Notes under the pieces: model-generated
What the model saw: only the letters and a program-made list of their open reading frames with translations
The model's database searches: none
Told to the model about the DNA's origin: nothing
Shown: positions 1-7,250 of the stretch, in pieces
How positions within the stretch are numbered: the stretch's first letter is position 1
Layout of the letters: each line of letters starts with the position of its first letter
Origin: an uncultured Bacilli bacterium
GTDB lineage: Bacteria > Bacillota_I > Bacilli_A > RF39 > UBA660
Direction: 5' to 3'
NCBI GenBank assembly: GCA_934182615.1
Contig: CAKPRO010000005.1
Location: 1-64,000 of the forward strand
DNA: 64,000 nt
Position numbers and translations under genes: made by a program

Positions 1-192
1 TTCTTCTTTACTAGATACTGGTTTTAATTTACTATTAATCGTAGCTCCTCCAGTAAAATATATTTCAGGTAAACATAAATCACCTGATATACTAGTAGTA
101 CTACTACTCCATATATAATATGCTAAACTACCAGTAATAGATAAACCTAATAATACTATACCAAATATCATATATAACTTATACTTATTCAT
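1..192 (-). CDS. SipW-type surface protein, 5' part only
   Basis: The gene starts at ATG 192 behind a clear GGAGG site and runs off the left edge, so only the first 64 residues are visible. The N-terminus (MNKYKLYMIFGIVLLGLSIT, then GSLAYYIWSSS) is a short charged n-region, one hydrophobic segment and an A-Y-Y cleavage-like region. The same pattern begins the two proteins at 44737-45354 and 45362-46033, so it is probably a secreted or anchored surface protein of the SipW-dependent/camelysin-like kind. That family call rests on the signal region only. It is preceded, about 20 bases upstream of the start, by an intrinsic terminator, which suggests expression depends on readthrough. Confidence 0.6.
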   Translation of the reverse strand, partial: MNKYKLYMIFGIVLLGLSITGSLAYYIWSSSTTSISGDLCLPEIYFTGGATINSKLKPVSSKEE

Positions 193-210
193 AATTATTC
201 CTCCATAGTA

Positions 211-261
211 AAAAGACTATGAAAAATCACTAATATTTCTATTAGTTATTTCATAGTCTTT
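211..261 (-). terminator. Terminator/attenuator just before the surface protein RBS
   Basis: On the minus strand a 13-bp stem (AAAGACTATGAAA at 261-249 with its complement at 224-212), extended by ACTAAT/ATTAGT inside, is followed by five Ts (214-210). It ends only a few bases before the GGAGG of the gene starting at 192. It therefore lies inside the 5' leader of that gene and is placed to act as an attenuator. Confidence 0.75.
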
Positions 262-281
262 ATTTATATTATTATTTATAC

Positions 282-368
282 TTAGATTAGATTTTTGACC
301 CCCCCCCCAACACGTACAAAAGTACTAGTTAATAAGTTGTTAATTTTTATTAATTCTTTCTTGTTCAT
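282..368 (-). CDS. 28-aa leader peptide containing a G10 run
   Basis: Short ORF beginning MNKKELIKINNLLTSTF and continuing VRVGGGVKNLI before TAA. It has a strong AGGAGG site 7 bases before the ATG and its own promoter at 403-431. The run of ten Gs (C299-308 on the plus strand) falls inside codons 21-24. As sequenced, translation ends 20 bases before the terminator stem. With one extra G, the alternative frame is open through the whole 5' arm and loop of the terminator and stops at TAG 219-217 inside the 3' arm. No homologue is recognised; the role as a leader is inferred from its position. Confidence 0.55.
   Translation of the reverse strand: MNKKELIKINNLLTSTFVRVGGGVKNLI
299..308. repeat. 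Homopolymer C10/G10 tract
   Basis: Ten consecutive Cs on the plus strand (G10 on the coding strand of the leader ORF). No comparable G/C homopolymer was noticed elsewhere in this very AT-rich window. Such tracts are known slippage sites in phase-variable genes. Confidence 0.9.
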
Positions 369-402
369 AGGGAGCCCTCCTCTCAATTTATTTTATAAAT
401 TA

Positions 403-431
403 ATTTTATCATAAACAAATATATATTTCAA
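403..431 (-). promoter_or_regulatory. Promoter of the leader/surface protein unit
   Basis: Minus strand TTGAAA (431-426), 17-base spacer, TAAAAT (408-403) with an upstream TG, that is an extended -10 element. It is 35 bases upstream of the leader ORF start. Confidence 0.7.
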
Positions 432-438
432 GAAAGTA

Positions 439-467
439 TTGATATTTTTATATTTTTTTAGTATAAC
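439..467 (+). promoter_or_regulatory. Promoter of the putative antisense RNA
   Basis: Plus strand TTGATA (439-444), 17-base spacer, TATAAC (462-467). Expected transcript start near 474. It is back to back with the minus-strand promoter at 403-431. Confidence 0.6.
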
Positions 468-503
468 GAATATGTAAAGAGAAATTTATCCATAATAAAA
501 ATT

Positions 504-535
504 GGTAACACCTAGCTGTGAAAGGTGTTCTCTCC
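504..535 (+). repeat. Inverted repeat, left copy
   Basis: GGTAACAC (504-511) and TCTCTCC (529-535) flank a small hairpin. The same two blocks occur in inverted orientation at 740-767, with a different interior. The two copies bracket the small-peptide ORFs and could pair within one minus-strand mRNA. Confidence 0.7.
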
Positions 536-549
536 ATACAAAGTATGAA

Positions 550-576
550 GCACCCTTACACATGAAGGGTGCCTTT
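550..576 (+). terminator. Terminator of the antisense RNA
   Basis: Stem GCACCCTT/AAGGGTGC (550-557 and 565-572) followed by CTTTATTATTTT on the plus strand. On the minus strand the same hairpin lies just after the stop of the 25-residue peptide ORF but lacks a T-tract there. Confidence 0.75.
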
Positions 577-577
577 A

Positions 578-655
578 TTATTTTCTGCGCATCATATTGT
601 CAATATAAACAATAATAATGATAGTAATCCAAACAAATGCAAGGACTAGTTCCAT
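578..655 (-). CDS. 25-aa single-membrane-span peptide, toxin-like
   Basis: ORF beginning MELVLAFVW, with an Ile/Val-rich hydrophobic core, ending DNMMRRK. It has a GAGG site 8 bases before the ATG. One transmembrane helix followed by a short charged tail is the usual shape of type I toxins such as the Fst/Ldr or holin-like peptides, but no sequence match is claimed. A convergent antisense RNA candidate ends at its stop codon. It could also be a small membrane peptide with no toxin role. Confidence 0.5.
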   Translation of the reverse strand: MELVLAFVWITIIIIVYIDNMMRRK

Positions 656-666
656 TACTTAAACCT

Positions 667-702
667 CTAACCCTTTAAGAAGTAAAAAAGTTCTTTCATC
701 AT
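667..702 (-). CDS. 11-aa leader ORF upstream of the toxin-like peptide
   Basis: ATGATG start behind AAAGAGGTGACATCT, a good ribosome site, encoding MMKELFYFLKG and stop. The next start (655) is 11 bases further on and its GAGG overlaps the end of this ORF, so the two may be translationally coupled, as mok is to hok. Very short; the evidence is the ribosome site and position. Confidence 0.35.
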   Translation of the reverse strand: MMKELFYFLKG

Positions 703-739
703 AGATGTCACCTCTTTCTCTTAGGAATACTAAGAAATC

Positions 740-767
740 GGAGAGAATACACCATGTAAGTGTTACC
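740..767 (-). repeat. Inverted repeat, right copy
   Basis: Minus strand GGTAACAC (767-760) and TCTCTCC (746-740), matching 504-535 on the plus strand in both blocks. It lies in the probable 5' leader of the small-peptide mRNA. Confidence 0.7.
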
Positions 768-846
768 TAGAAACTCTCCTATAATTGTGACAAATAGTCA
801 ATATATTACTTGCTATTATTTTGATTTATATATACATACAATTATT

Positions 847-915
847 TATGATGGAGACTGTTATATAGGCTCTATCATACCATGGAAAACTTAAATTTAT
901 TTAAGGTTGGAATGG
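847..915 (-). repeat. Tandem mismatch-hairpin element, copy 1
   Basis: Immediately 3' of yneF. Hairpin A (915-880) is closed by CCA/TGG and has an inner stem with ACC...GTT; hairpin B (879-847) has GAGCC...GTCTC. In both, the pair next to the loop is separated from the rest of the stem by a C-U mismatch. The 26-base core at 884-909 is identical to that at 32221-32246. There is no T-tract after either hairpin, so it is not a standard terminator. Confidence 0.7.
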
Positions 916-934
916 CAAAAGAAAAAGAATAAAT

Positions 935-1144
935 TTACATAAACTTATTCATTTGTTTCATCATTTGATTTACTTGTTTTTGAGATGGTGTCCTTCCCAT
1001 CTGACTCATCATAGTCTTAATCATTTGCTCATTAATAGGAGGATTCTTTTTTAATTCTTTTTTCATTAATTTTCTAGCTACTAGAAAACCAATAACTAAT
1101 CCTACTACTAAGCCTATTACTATATATAATATATCCCAAAGCAT
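935..1144 (-). CDS. yneF: UPF0154 family membrane protein YneF
   Basis: Small protein of 69 residues with one N-terminal transmembrane helix (about residues 4-24, GLVVGLVIGFLVARK) followed by the family signature KKNPPINEQMIKTMMSQMG and the conserved PSQKQVNQMMKQM. These match UPF0154/YneF of Bacillus, whose function is unknown. In B. subtilis the order is tkt-sirA-yneF; the same order is kept here (tkt 1654-3621, sirA-like 1166-1603, yneF), which strengthens both calls. It is the last gene of the run; a tandem hairpin element follows. Confidence 0.9.
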   Translation of the reverse strand: MLWDILYIVIGLVVGLVIGFLVARKLMKKELKKNPPINEQMIKTMMSQMGRTPSQKQVNQMMKQMNKFM

Positions 1145-1165
1145 ATTATTCTCTCCTCTCTATAG

Positions 1166-1603
1166 TTATTGTACTATTAAATTATTATTTTGTAAAGAAT
1201 TTAATTTAGATAACCAGAAATAATCCATATTTTCAAAGTCACAGACAAATAAATTATTATTATAATTATTTATATCATTGAAAAAAATACTATAGTTATT
1301 TTCTGTTTCTATCTTAATATTATAATTATTTATTCTTAAAATACTCTTATCAGTTGTATTTAAATAATGAATATTATCTTTTCTCTTATATCCATATTTA
1401 TATTTATACTCATTATAAATATATTCATTTAACATTATCTTATTAAAAGGATTTGCTATTTCTTCTAATACATGATAAGCTTTAATACTATCATAATCTC
1501 TAGAATAATATATTTCTTCAAATATTTTATACATCTTAAAAGGTTTATCTTTATACATATAACTATAATATTTATTAACATTAAAAATATAGTATGTTCT
1601 CAT
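1166..1603 (-). CDS. sirA: SirA-like replication inhibitor (DnaA-binding)
   Basis: A 145-residue protein, close to the 148 of Bacillus SirA. Similar points are the N-terminal MRTYYIFNVNKYYSYMYKD with an aromatic YY strand, the KMYKIFEEI helix, and the C-terminal LFVCDFENMDYFWLSKL, which parallels the FLAIDF...GWLNP region of SirA. In Bacillus, SirA binds DnaA domain I and blocks new initiation during sporulation. The call depends partly on synteny between tkt and yneF; overall identity is low and the sequence is very rich in Asn and Tyr. If the reading is right, this lineage keeps or recently lost sporulation-linked replication control. Confidence 0.6.
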   Translation of the reverse strand: MRTYYIFNVNKYYSYMYKDKPFKMYKIFEEIYYSRDYDSIKAYHVLEEIANPFNKIMLNEYIYNEYKYKYGYKRKDNIHYLNTTDKSILRINNYNIKIETENNYSIFFNDINNYNNNLFVCDFENMDYFWLSKLNSLQNNNLIVQ

Positions 1604-1653
1604 TTATATCACCATAAATAAAATATCATACTATATTTATTTATTTTGTCGAA

Positions 1654-3621
1654 TTATAAATTATTCTTTATTTTTATTACTAAATCAGTCATATCTAATT
1701 CAAAGAAATTTAATACTTCTTTTTCACTACCACTCTTACCAAAAGTTTGTATGTTAACTAGGTCTTCATCAGATGAGATAAAGCGATACCAATTGGCATC
1801 ATTTGATAATTCTATAACCATACGACGATATCCTGTTGGTAAGACCTGCTCCTGATAATCTTTGTCTTGTTTTAGGAATAAATTCATATTAGGCATTGAT
1901 ACTACTCTGGCTTCAATATAATTCTTTAGTAATTCTTCTTTTATATTAACTGCTAGTTCTACTTCACTACCTGTTGCTATTATTACTAAGTCTAATCTTG
2001 TTCTTACTTCACTAATTATGTAACCACCACGAGCTACTTTATTTGGATTTGTGTACTTCATAGTGTTATTATGACCACGAGGTAATATTAGGGCAGCTGG
2101 TTTACCTTCTCTTAGAATATTTGTCCAAGAACCCATTAGTTCTTTATAGTCTGCTGGTCTATATACTGATAAATTAGGTATACTTCTTAAGGCTCCTAGT
2201 TGTTCTACTGGCTGATGAGTTGGTCCATCTTCTCCTACTCTAACACTATCATGAGTAAAGATATAGGTTACTGGTAAGTTCATCATGGCACTCATTCTAA
2301 TAGATGGTTTCATATAATCAGAAAAGGCTAAGAATGTACTTCCATAACTACGAATATTAGTTAAGGCTAAACCATTTAAGACTGCTCCCATAAGATTCTC
2401 TCTAACACCAAAGTTAATATTACAACCAGAATAATCGTCTACTGAGAACTCATTCTTTCCTTTTAGATATGTCTTAGTACTACAGAATAAATCAGCTGAA
2501 CCTCCCATAAAGTTTGGTATAAAGGTACTAATAACATTCATTATTTGATAATTTATATCACGCATAGCTTTATCTTCAAATATCTTACTAGTATCAATAA
2601 CTGCTGCTATATCAAGAGATATTTTTTCATTTTCTATTACTAAATTTATTTTATCTCTTTCACTATCAGTAGCATTAGCTATATACATTTCATATTCGGA
2701 ATACCAATCACGATAATAATCTTCAGTTCCATCTTTGATAAACTTCATAGCATTATTTCGGTCATTTTCACTATAGGTAAAGGCTGGTCCTCCTTTTAAT
2801 TTTGTTCTTATTTCTTCTAAGTCTTCTTTATCAAGATTAGAATGAATACGATTAGTTCCTTCATACTTAGAATATATACCTAGGGTTGTTTTTATTTCTA
2901 TTAATACTGGTTTCTTACTCTTTTTGGCTTTTTCGATAGCATTAGATATTTCACCAATATTTTCGCCATCTTTTACTTTAATTACTTCCCAGTTCATTGA
3001 AGCAAATCTATCAGGAATATTTTCATACATAGCTTTATCTAAATCACCATCAGCAGTTACACCATTGGAGTCATATAGAACAATTAAATTATCTAATCCT
3101 AGATTGCCCGCTAGGGAAGCTGCTTCATAAGATATTCCTTCCATTAGGTCACCATCAGATACTAAGGTATATATCTTATAGTCAAAGACAATGTTTTTCT
3201 TTTTATTAAAGGTGCTTTCTAAATATTTTTCACCAATAGCTAATCCTACTGATGTTGCAAAGCCTTCTCCTAATGGACCTGTTGTTACTTCAATACGATT
3301 GTTTAAATTATATTCAGGATGACCAGTACACTGAGAATTTATTTTACGAAAGTTTTTTAATTCTTCTAGATTAAATTCATCTAATAGATAATATAATGTA
3401 CTATATAATAAAGCTGAACCATGACCTGCACTTAATACAAATCTATCTCTATTACACCATGCTTTTCTTTCTAAATCAAATTTTAGGTGATATGCAAATA
3501 GTGTATATAGTGTGGGAGCAGCATCTAGAGCTATTCCCGGATGACCAGATCCTGCTGCATTTATCATATCTAATGCTAATAATCTTATATCATTTACAAT
3601 TCTTTTTTCATTTAGTTTCAT
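1654..3621 (-). CDS. tkt: Transketolase
   Basis: Thiamine diphosphate enzyme of the non-oxidative pentose phosphate pathway, moving two-carbon units between ketoses and aldoses in the cytoplasm. About 655 residues, normal length. Visible motifs: SGHPGIALDAAP and GHGSALLYS near the N-terminus, GPLGEG, the ThDP/metal motif SDGDLMEG, and DGPTHQPVEQLGALR with the catalytic region of the pyrimidine domain. The ORF can be extended to 3654, but ATG 3621 has an AGGTAGG site and begins at the conserved MKLNEKRIVND, so that start is preferred. It precedes sirA-like and yneF, as in Bacillus. Confidence 0.95.
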   Translation of the reverse strand: MKLNEKRIVNDIRLLALDMINAAGSGHPGIALDAAPTLYTLFAYHLKFDLERKAWCNRDRFVLSAGHGSALLYSTLYYLLDEFNLEELKNFRKINSQCTGHPEYNLNNRIEVTTGPLGEGFATSVGLAIGEKYLESTFNKKKNIVFDYKIYTLVSDGDLMEGISYEAASLAGNLGLDNLIVLYDSNGVTADGDLDKAMYENIPDRFASMNWEVIKVKDGENIGEISNAIEKAKKSKKPVLIEIKTTLGIYSKYEGTNRIHSNLDKEDLEEIRTKLKGGPAFTYSENDRNNAMKFIKDGTEDYYRDWYSEYEMYIANATDSERDKINLVIENEKISLDIAAVIDTSKIFEDKAMRDINYQIMNVISTFIPNFMGGSADLFCSTKTYLKGKNEFSVDDYSGCNINFGVRENLMGAVLNGLALTNIRSYGSTFLAFSDYMKPSIRMSAMMNLPVTYIFTHDSVRVGEDGPTHQPVEQLGALRSIPNLSVYRPADYKELMGSWTNILREGKPAALILPRGHNNTMKYTNPNKVARGGYIISEVRTRLDLVIIATGSEVELAVNIKEELLKNYIEARVVSMPNMNLFLKQDKDYQEQVLPTGYRRMVIELSNDANWYRFISSDEDLVNIQTFGKSGSEKEVLNFFELDMTDLVIKIKNNL

Positions 3622-3721
3622 ATTTCTACCTACCTTATAATTTAATTCTATCATAATTTAGTAGAAAATAAAAGAAGAAATGTTATTTTCTCCTTTAGTT
3701 ATGGGTTTTTATGTAAACTAT

Positions 3722-4306
3722 TTAATTGACTTCGAGTAATTTTTTTATTTTTAAGAAGAATGATTCTTTTTCGTCTTTCTTTGTTACTTCAAGTAATTTT
3801 TTAAATAATCTTATTTCATCCTTTTTAAAGACTATTTCTTTAGAACCTACTTCAATTAATCTTATTACTTCTTCTATTTTATACCATCTTACAAAACTTA
3901 ATTCTTCCTTTTGAATTGTAAAGTCTTCAGCCTTTTGATTACATATTACATAATATGGATACATATAATGATTGTTATATTTTTCTTCAACTAAATACTT
4001 ATCACAAAGTGGATGAAGATCTTCTTTTTTTATTTTTAATCCTACTTCTTCTTTAGTTTCTCTTACAGCACATGTTAATATATCTTCACGATATGATTGA
4101 TGACCTGCTATTACTCCTAATTTATTGGGACAAAATCTTCGATTCTTACTTCTTCTTTGAAGTAATACTTCTCCTTTATCATTTACGATATATATAGTTA
4201 CTTCATTATGTAATTTACCTCTATTATGTAATTCTTCTCTTTCTATTATTTCATTAGTATCATTTCCTAGTTTATCTACTACCCTTAATAATTCCATTCT
4301 TATCAC
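3722..4306 (-). CDS. Nudix hydrolase, IPP-isomerase-like subgroup
   Basis: A 194-residue Nudix protein. The Nudix box is complete (residues about 66-88: G-x5-E-x7-REx2EExG, seen as AVRETKEEVGL at its end). The N-terminal HNEVTIYIVNDKGEVLLQRR and the overall layout resemble the YfcD/isopentenyl isomerase-like Nudix branch that acts on diphosphate substrates; the exact substrate cannot be told. It sits between cysS and tkt with its own spacing on both sides. Confidence 0.85.
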   Translation of the reverse strand: MIRMELLRVVDKLGNDTNEIIEREELHNRGKLHNEVTIYIVNDKGEVLLQRRSKNRRFCPNKLGVIAGHQSYREDILTCAVRETKEEVGLKIKKEDLHPLCDKYLVEEKYNNHYMYPYYVICNQKAEDFTIQKEELSFVRWYKIEEVIRLIEVGSKEIVFKKDEIRLFKKLLEVTKKDEKESFFLKIKKLLEVN

Positions 4307-4358
4307 CTACACTACTCTTATAGTATATCATATTTTTGATAATTTTTACATAGTTTTT

Positions 4359-4424
4359 ATCATAGAGACTATACTTAGGCTCTATGATTCCTAATGAAGA
4401 CTTATTTTATAAGGCTTCATAGGC
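4359..4424 (-). repeat. Tandem mismatch-hairpin element, copy 2
   Basis: 3' of cysS. Hairpin A (4423-4390, TGAAGCC...GTCTTCA inside CCTA/TAGG) and hairpin B (4388-4359, ATAGAGCC...GTCTCTAT). Both have the G-C, C-U mismatch, C-G arrangement next to the loop. No T-tract. Confidence 0.75.
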
Positions 4425-4440
4425 AAAAAAGAAAGAACTC

Positions 4441-5838
4441 TTATTTATTGATTTTATAAGTAGTTCCTTCTCTTGTATCAATTAATTCTATACCTTTAGT
4501 TAATAGTTCATCTCTAATAGCATCTGATAAAGCATAATCTTTATTTTGTTTAGCTATTTTTCTTTCTTCTATTTTATCTTGAATATATTTTTCTAGTTCT
4601 GAATCTATATTATTATCTTCTTTAATTAAGTCAAGGCTTAATATTTTATCAAAGTCTTCAATTAAATATCTTTTTGTAGTACCATTTACGGTATCATCTT
4701 TTATTAAATCATATAGTACTGTTATACTATTAGCGGTATTTAAGTCATTAGATAATTCTTCTTTAAATCTATCTTGATATTCTTTTACTTTATCTTCTTG
4801 GAGACTACCTTCTTCTTTAATTAGAGATATCTTATTTATTAATTTATTGTATTGATTTTGTACTTGTTCTAAAACAGGATATGAGAAGACTAATTGTTTA
4901 CGATAATGACTTTGAAGACACATAAATCTAAAAGCTAATGGATTATAACCATTTTCTTTTAAAACACTTACTGATAAAACTGCTCCTTTACTCTTACTCA
5001 TTTTACCTGATTCATCCATAAGATGTTCATTATGGAACCAATAATTACACCATTTATGTCCTAGATATGCTTCACTTTGAGCTATTTCATTGGTATGATG
5101 TGGAAAAATATTATCTACTCCTCCACCATGAATATCAAGATGTTCACCAAGATATTTTAAACTAATTCCGGTACATTCTATATGCCAACCGGGATAACCT
5201 ACTCCAAATGGTGAATTCCATTTTAAATCTTGATCTTCAAACTTACTCTTAGTAAACCATAGGGCAAAGTCCGCTTGATTTCTCTTATTATCATCAAAGT
5301 CTACTCCTTCACGAACTCCTACGACCATATCATCTTCTTTATGGTTAGTTAATTTATAGTAATCCGCTAATTTACTTACATCAAAGTAAACATTACCTCC
5401 GGCTTCATAAGCATAACCATCCTCTAGTAACTTGGATATTATTTTAATATATTCATCAATATTATCAGTAGCAGGACTTACTACATCTGGTCTACGACAA
5501 TTTAACATATCAAAATCTTTAAAGAAGGCATCAGTATAAAACTTTGCTATATCCATAACTGATTTATGTTCTTTCTTAGCACTAGCTACCATTTTATCTT
5601 CACCGGAGTCAGAGTCACTCTTTAAATGTCCAACATCAGTAATATTCATTACTCTTTTTACATCATAACCTAAATATCTTAAAGTCTTATCTAAAATATC
5701 ATGACCTATATAATTACGCATATTACCTATATGAGCATAATGATATACTGTTGGACCACATGTATAGAAGCCTACTTTATTACCTTCATATGGTATAAAT
5801 TCTTCTTTTTGTCTTGTTAATGTGTTATATAATTTCAT
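4441..5838 (-). CDS. cysS: Cysteinyl-tRNA synthetase
   Basis: Class I aminoacyl-tRNA synthetase charging tRNA-Cys, 465 residues (typical). Motifs: CGPTVYHYAHIGNMR at residues 27-41 with the HIGN signature and first zinc Cys, HIECTGIS and HHTNEIAQSE supplying further zinc ligands, and GKMSKSKG near residue 280. The start follows AGGAGG at good spacing. The 5' leader (5839-6027) carries a leader peptide with tandem Cys codons and a terminator, so expression is probably controlled by the supply of charged tRNA-Cys. Confidence 0.97.
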   Translation of the reverse strand: MKLYNTLTRQKEEFIPYEGNKVGFYTCGPTVYHYAHIGNMRNYIGHDILDKTLRYLGYDVKRVMNITDVGHLKSDSDSGEDKMVASAKKEHKSVMDIAKFYTDAFFKDFDMLNCRRPDVVSPATDNIDEYIKIISKLLEDGYAYEAGGNVYFDVSKLADYYKLTNHKEDDMVVGVREGVDFDDNKRNQADFALWFTKSKFEDQDLKWNSPFGVGYPGWHIECTGISLKYLGEHLDIHGGGVDNIFPHHTNEIAQSEAYLGHKWCNYWFHNEHLMDESGKMSKSKGAVLSVSVLKENGYNPLAFRFMCLQSHYRKQLVFSYPVLEQVQNQYNKLINKISLIKEEGSLQEDKVKEYQDRFKEELSNDLNTANSITVLYDLIKDDTVNGTTKRYLIEDFDKILSLDLIKEDNNIDSELEKYIQDKIEERKIAKQNKDYALSDAIRDELLTKGIELIDTREGTTYKINK

Positions 5839-5880
5839 TTTAATCCTCCTAATTATTATATTTTTATTTATTATATAAAA

Positions 5881-5904
5881 GAACTTATCTATTATGATAA
5901 GTCC
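5881..5904 (-). terminator. Attenuator terminator of cysS
   Basis: Minus strand GGACTTATC (5904-5896), loop ATAATA, GATAAGTTC (5889-5881), then TTTTAT: a 9-bp stem with a T-tract, 43 bases upstream of the cysS start. Its 5' arm GACTTATC can instead pair over 8 positions with GATAGGTC at 5953-5946, giving a competing antiterminator. Confidence 0.8.
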
Positions 5905-5920
5905 TCTTCGTATACTTTAT

Positions 5921-6001
5921 TTATCTTGTTAAGCATAAGGAAATAGACCTATCATTTAATAGATCTTGACAACACATTTTATTAGTAGTAAGTCTATTCA
6001 T
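5921..6001 (-). CDS. Cys-codon leader peptide of cysS
   Basis: A 26-residue ORF beginning MNRLTTNKMCCQDLL with an AAAGGAAGAG ribosome site just upstream. Codons 10 and 11 are tandem TGT Cys codons (5974-5969); a third Cys codon is near the end. Directly after the tandem codons lies AGATCTAT (5966-5959), which pairs with ATAGGTCT (5952-5945). A ribosome paused at the Cys codons would cover the first segment and free the second to form the antiterminator with 5903-5896. This is the arrangement of classical amino-acid leader attenuators. The function is inferred from sequence; the ORF is too short for a homology call. Confidence 0.75.
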   Translation of the reverse strand: MNRLTTNKMCCQDLLNDRSISLCLTR

Positions 6002-6027
6002 AGTATCTCTTCCTTTCTTACAATATT

Positions 6028-6056
6028 ATTTTATAATAAATTATTTATTTAGTCAA
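6028..6056 (-). promoter_or_regulatory. Promoter of the cysS leader
   Basis: TTGACT (6056-6051), 17-base spacer, TAAAAT (6033-6028) on the minus strand, about 20 bases upstream of the leader-peptide ribosome site. Confidence 0.75.
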
Positions 6057-6079
6057 TGTTATTTATAGAAAAAGGAAGA

Positions 6080-7135
6080 TTATTTTTCTTCCTTCTTCTT
6101 ATCATGATTCCATATTATATTTGTTTTTAATACTAATAGTAATGTAAGAATAAATAATATTACATATATTATAATACCATATTTATTAGTTCCTAACATC
6201 TTATTACCAACAGCATATAGTATAGATGCTATAGCAAATAAAATATCTACAAAATATATTATTAAAACTGTCTTTCTTTGAGATAATCTTAATTTTAATA
6301 ACTGATGATGTAAATGATTTTTATCTGGTTCTCCTAGTGGTTTATGATTTATTAATCTTCTTAATATTGCAAATAATGTATCCATAATAGGTATTGCAAG
6401 TAATAACATTGGTACTATAAATGATGTTAATGTTATATTTTTAAAGCCTAATAAGGCTATTACTGCAATTATATAACCTAAGAACATACTACCAGAATCA
6501 CCCATAAATATTTTAGCAGGGTTAAAGTTGTGAACTAAGAATCCTAATGTACTTCCTAACATTATGAATGTTAAAATTATATCTAAACCATTAGAATTAT
6601 TAAGTAACATGGCAATAACTCCTATTGTTAGAAAATAAATACTTGCTATTCCTGATGATAATCCATCTAATCCATCAATTAAATTAATACAATTAATTAT
6701 AGCTACAATGAATATTATAGTTATTGGATATGCTAATATACCAAAATCTATATATAAACCAAATGCCGATATATCCTGCAATAATATTTCACCATATAAT
6801 GGTACTATAGAGGCTCCTACTGTTTGAGCAAGTAATTTCCATTTAGCAGGTACTGGTTTTATATCATCAAAAATACCAGTAACTAATATGATAAAACTTC
6901 CTATTAGGATAGCATTCATTTGAACTGAATGAACACCAAATAGCATATATCCTAGTAAAAAGCCAGCATATATACCAAGTCCTCCTAATCTAGGAATAGG
7001 AACTTTATGTACCTTTCTAGCATTTGGTATATCCATTGCTCCAATAAATTCTGCCATTTTCTTTACTACTGGTATAAATAGTGCAACAAAAGCAAATGTT
7101 ACTAATACCATTAATAATACATTTTTTATTTCCAT
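6080..7135 (-). CDS. tagO: Undecaprenyl-phosphate GlcNAc-1-phosphate transferase (TagO/WecA)
   Basis: Polytopic membrane enzyme of the MraY/WecA family, 351 residues with about ten hydrophobic segments, that loads a sugar-1-phosphate onto undecaprenyl phosphate. Visible signatures: IPRLGGLGIYAGF after the first helix, FDDIKPVPAKWKL (the DD motif), NCINLIDGLDGLSSG and the GDSGSMFLGY Asp motif, with HKPLGEPDKNHLHHQLL carrying the His-rich cytoplasmic loop typical of WecA/TagO rather than MraY. With WecB (9150) and TagA/WecG (13654) nearby, it most likely starts wall teichoic acid or related glycopolymer synthesis. Confidence 0.92.
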   Translation of the reverse strand: MEIKNVLLMVLVTFAFVALFIPVVKKMAEFIGAMDIPNARKVHKVPIPRLGGLGIYAGFLLGYMLFGVHSVQMNAILIGSFIILVTGIFDDIKPVPAKWKLLAQTVGASIVPLYGEILLQDISAFGLYIDFGILAYPITIIFIVAIINCINLIDGLDGLSSGIASIYFLTIGVIAMLLNNSNGLDIILTFIMLGSTLGFLVHNFNPAKIFMGDSGSMFLGYIIAVIALLGFKNITLTSFIVPMLLLAIPIMDTLFAILRRLINHKPLGEPDKNHLHHQLLKLRLSQRKTVLIIYFVDILFAIASILYAVGNKMLGTNKYGIIIYVILFILTLLLVLKTNIIWNHDKKKEEK

Positions 7136-7171
7136 AATTAATACAACTCCTCAAATAACTAATACATTTAT

Positions 7172-7200
7172 ATTATATAACATATTTTGTTTTTTATCAA
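7172..7200 (-). promoter_or_regulatory. Promoter of tagO
   Basis: TTGATA (7200-7195), 17-base spacer, TATAAT (7177-7172) on the minus strand, about 35 bases upstream of the tagO start. Confidence 0.75.
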
Positions 7201-7250
7201 TTGCAATTATATAATAAACATATTTTGCTTACTTTGCTTACTTATTCATG

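Larger units (their letters stand above)
474..577 (+). ncRNA. Putative antisense (antitoxin) RNA
   Basis: No plausible ORF lies between the plus-strand promoter at 439-467 and the intrinsic terminator at 550-576. The approximately 100-base transcript would fold into three hairpins: AACACC/GGTGTT (507-529), CATAC/GTATG (535-546) and the GC-richer terminator. It runs toward the small-peptide gene on the opposite strand and ends exactly where that ORF (578-655) stops, so it would be complementary to the 3' region of the peptide mRNA. The antitoxin role is inferred from this layout only. Confidence 0.5.

Noticed and set aside
439..800. Classical Fst/par toxin-antitoxin locus
   Set aside because: The repeats are inverted rather than direct and the peptide does not show Fst-specific residues; kept only as a type I-like candidate.
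5839..6060. T-box riboswitch upstream of cysS
   Set aside because: The conserved T-box sequence (TGGxACCGCG-type) is absent, and the leader is short; the Cys-codon ORF with competing hairpins explains the region better.
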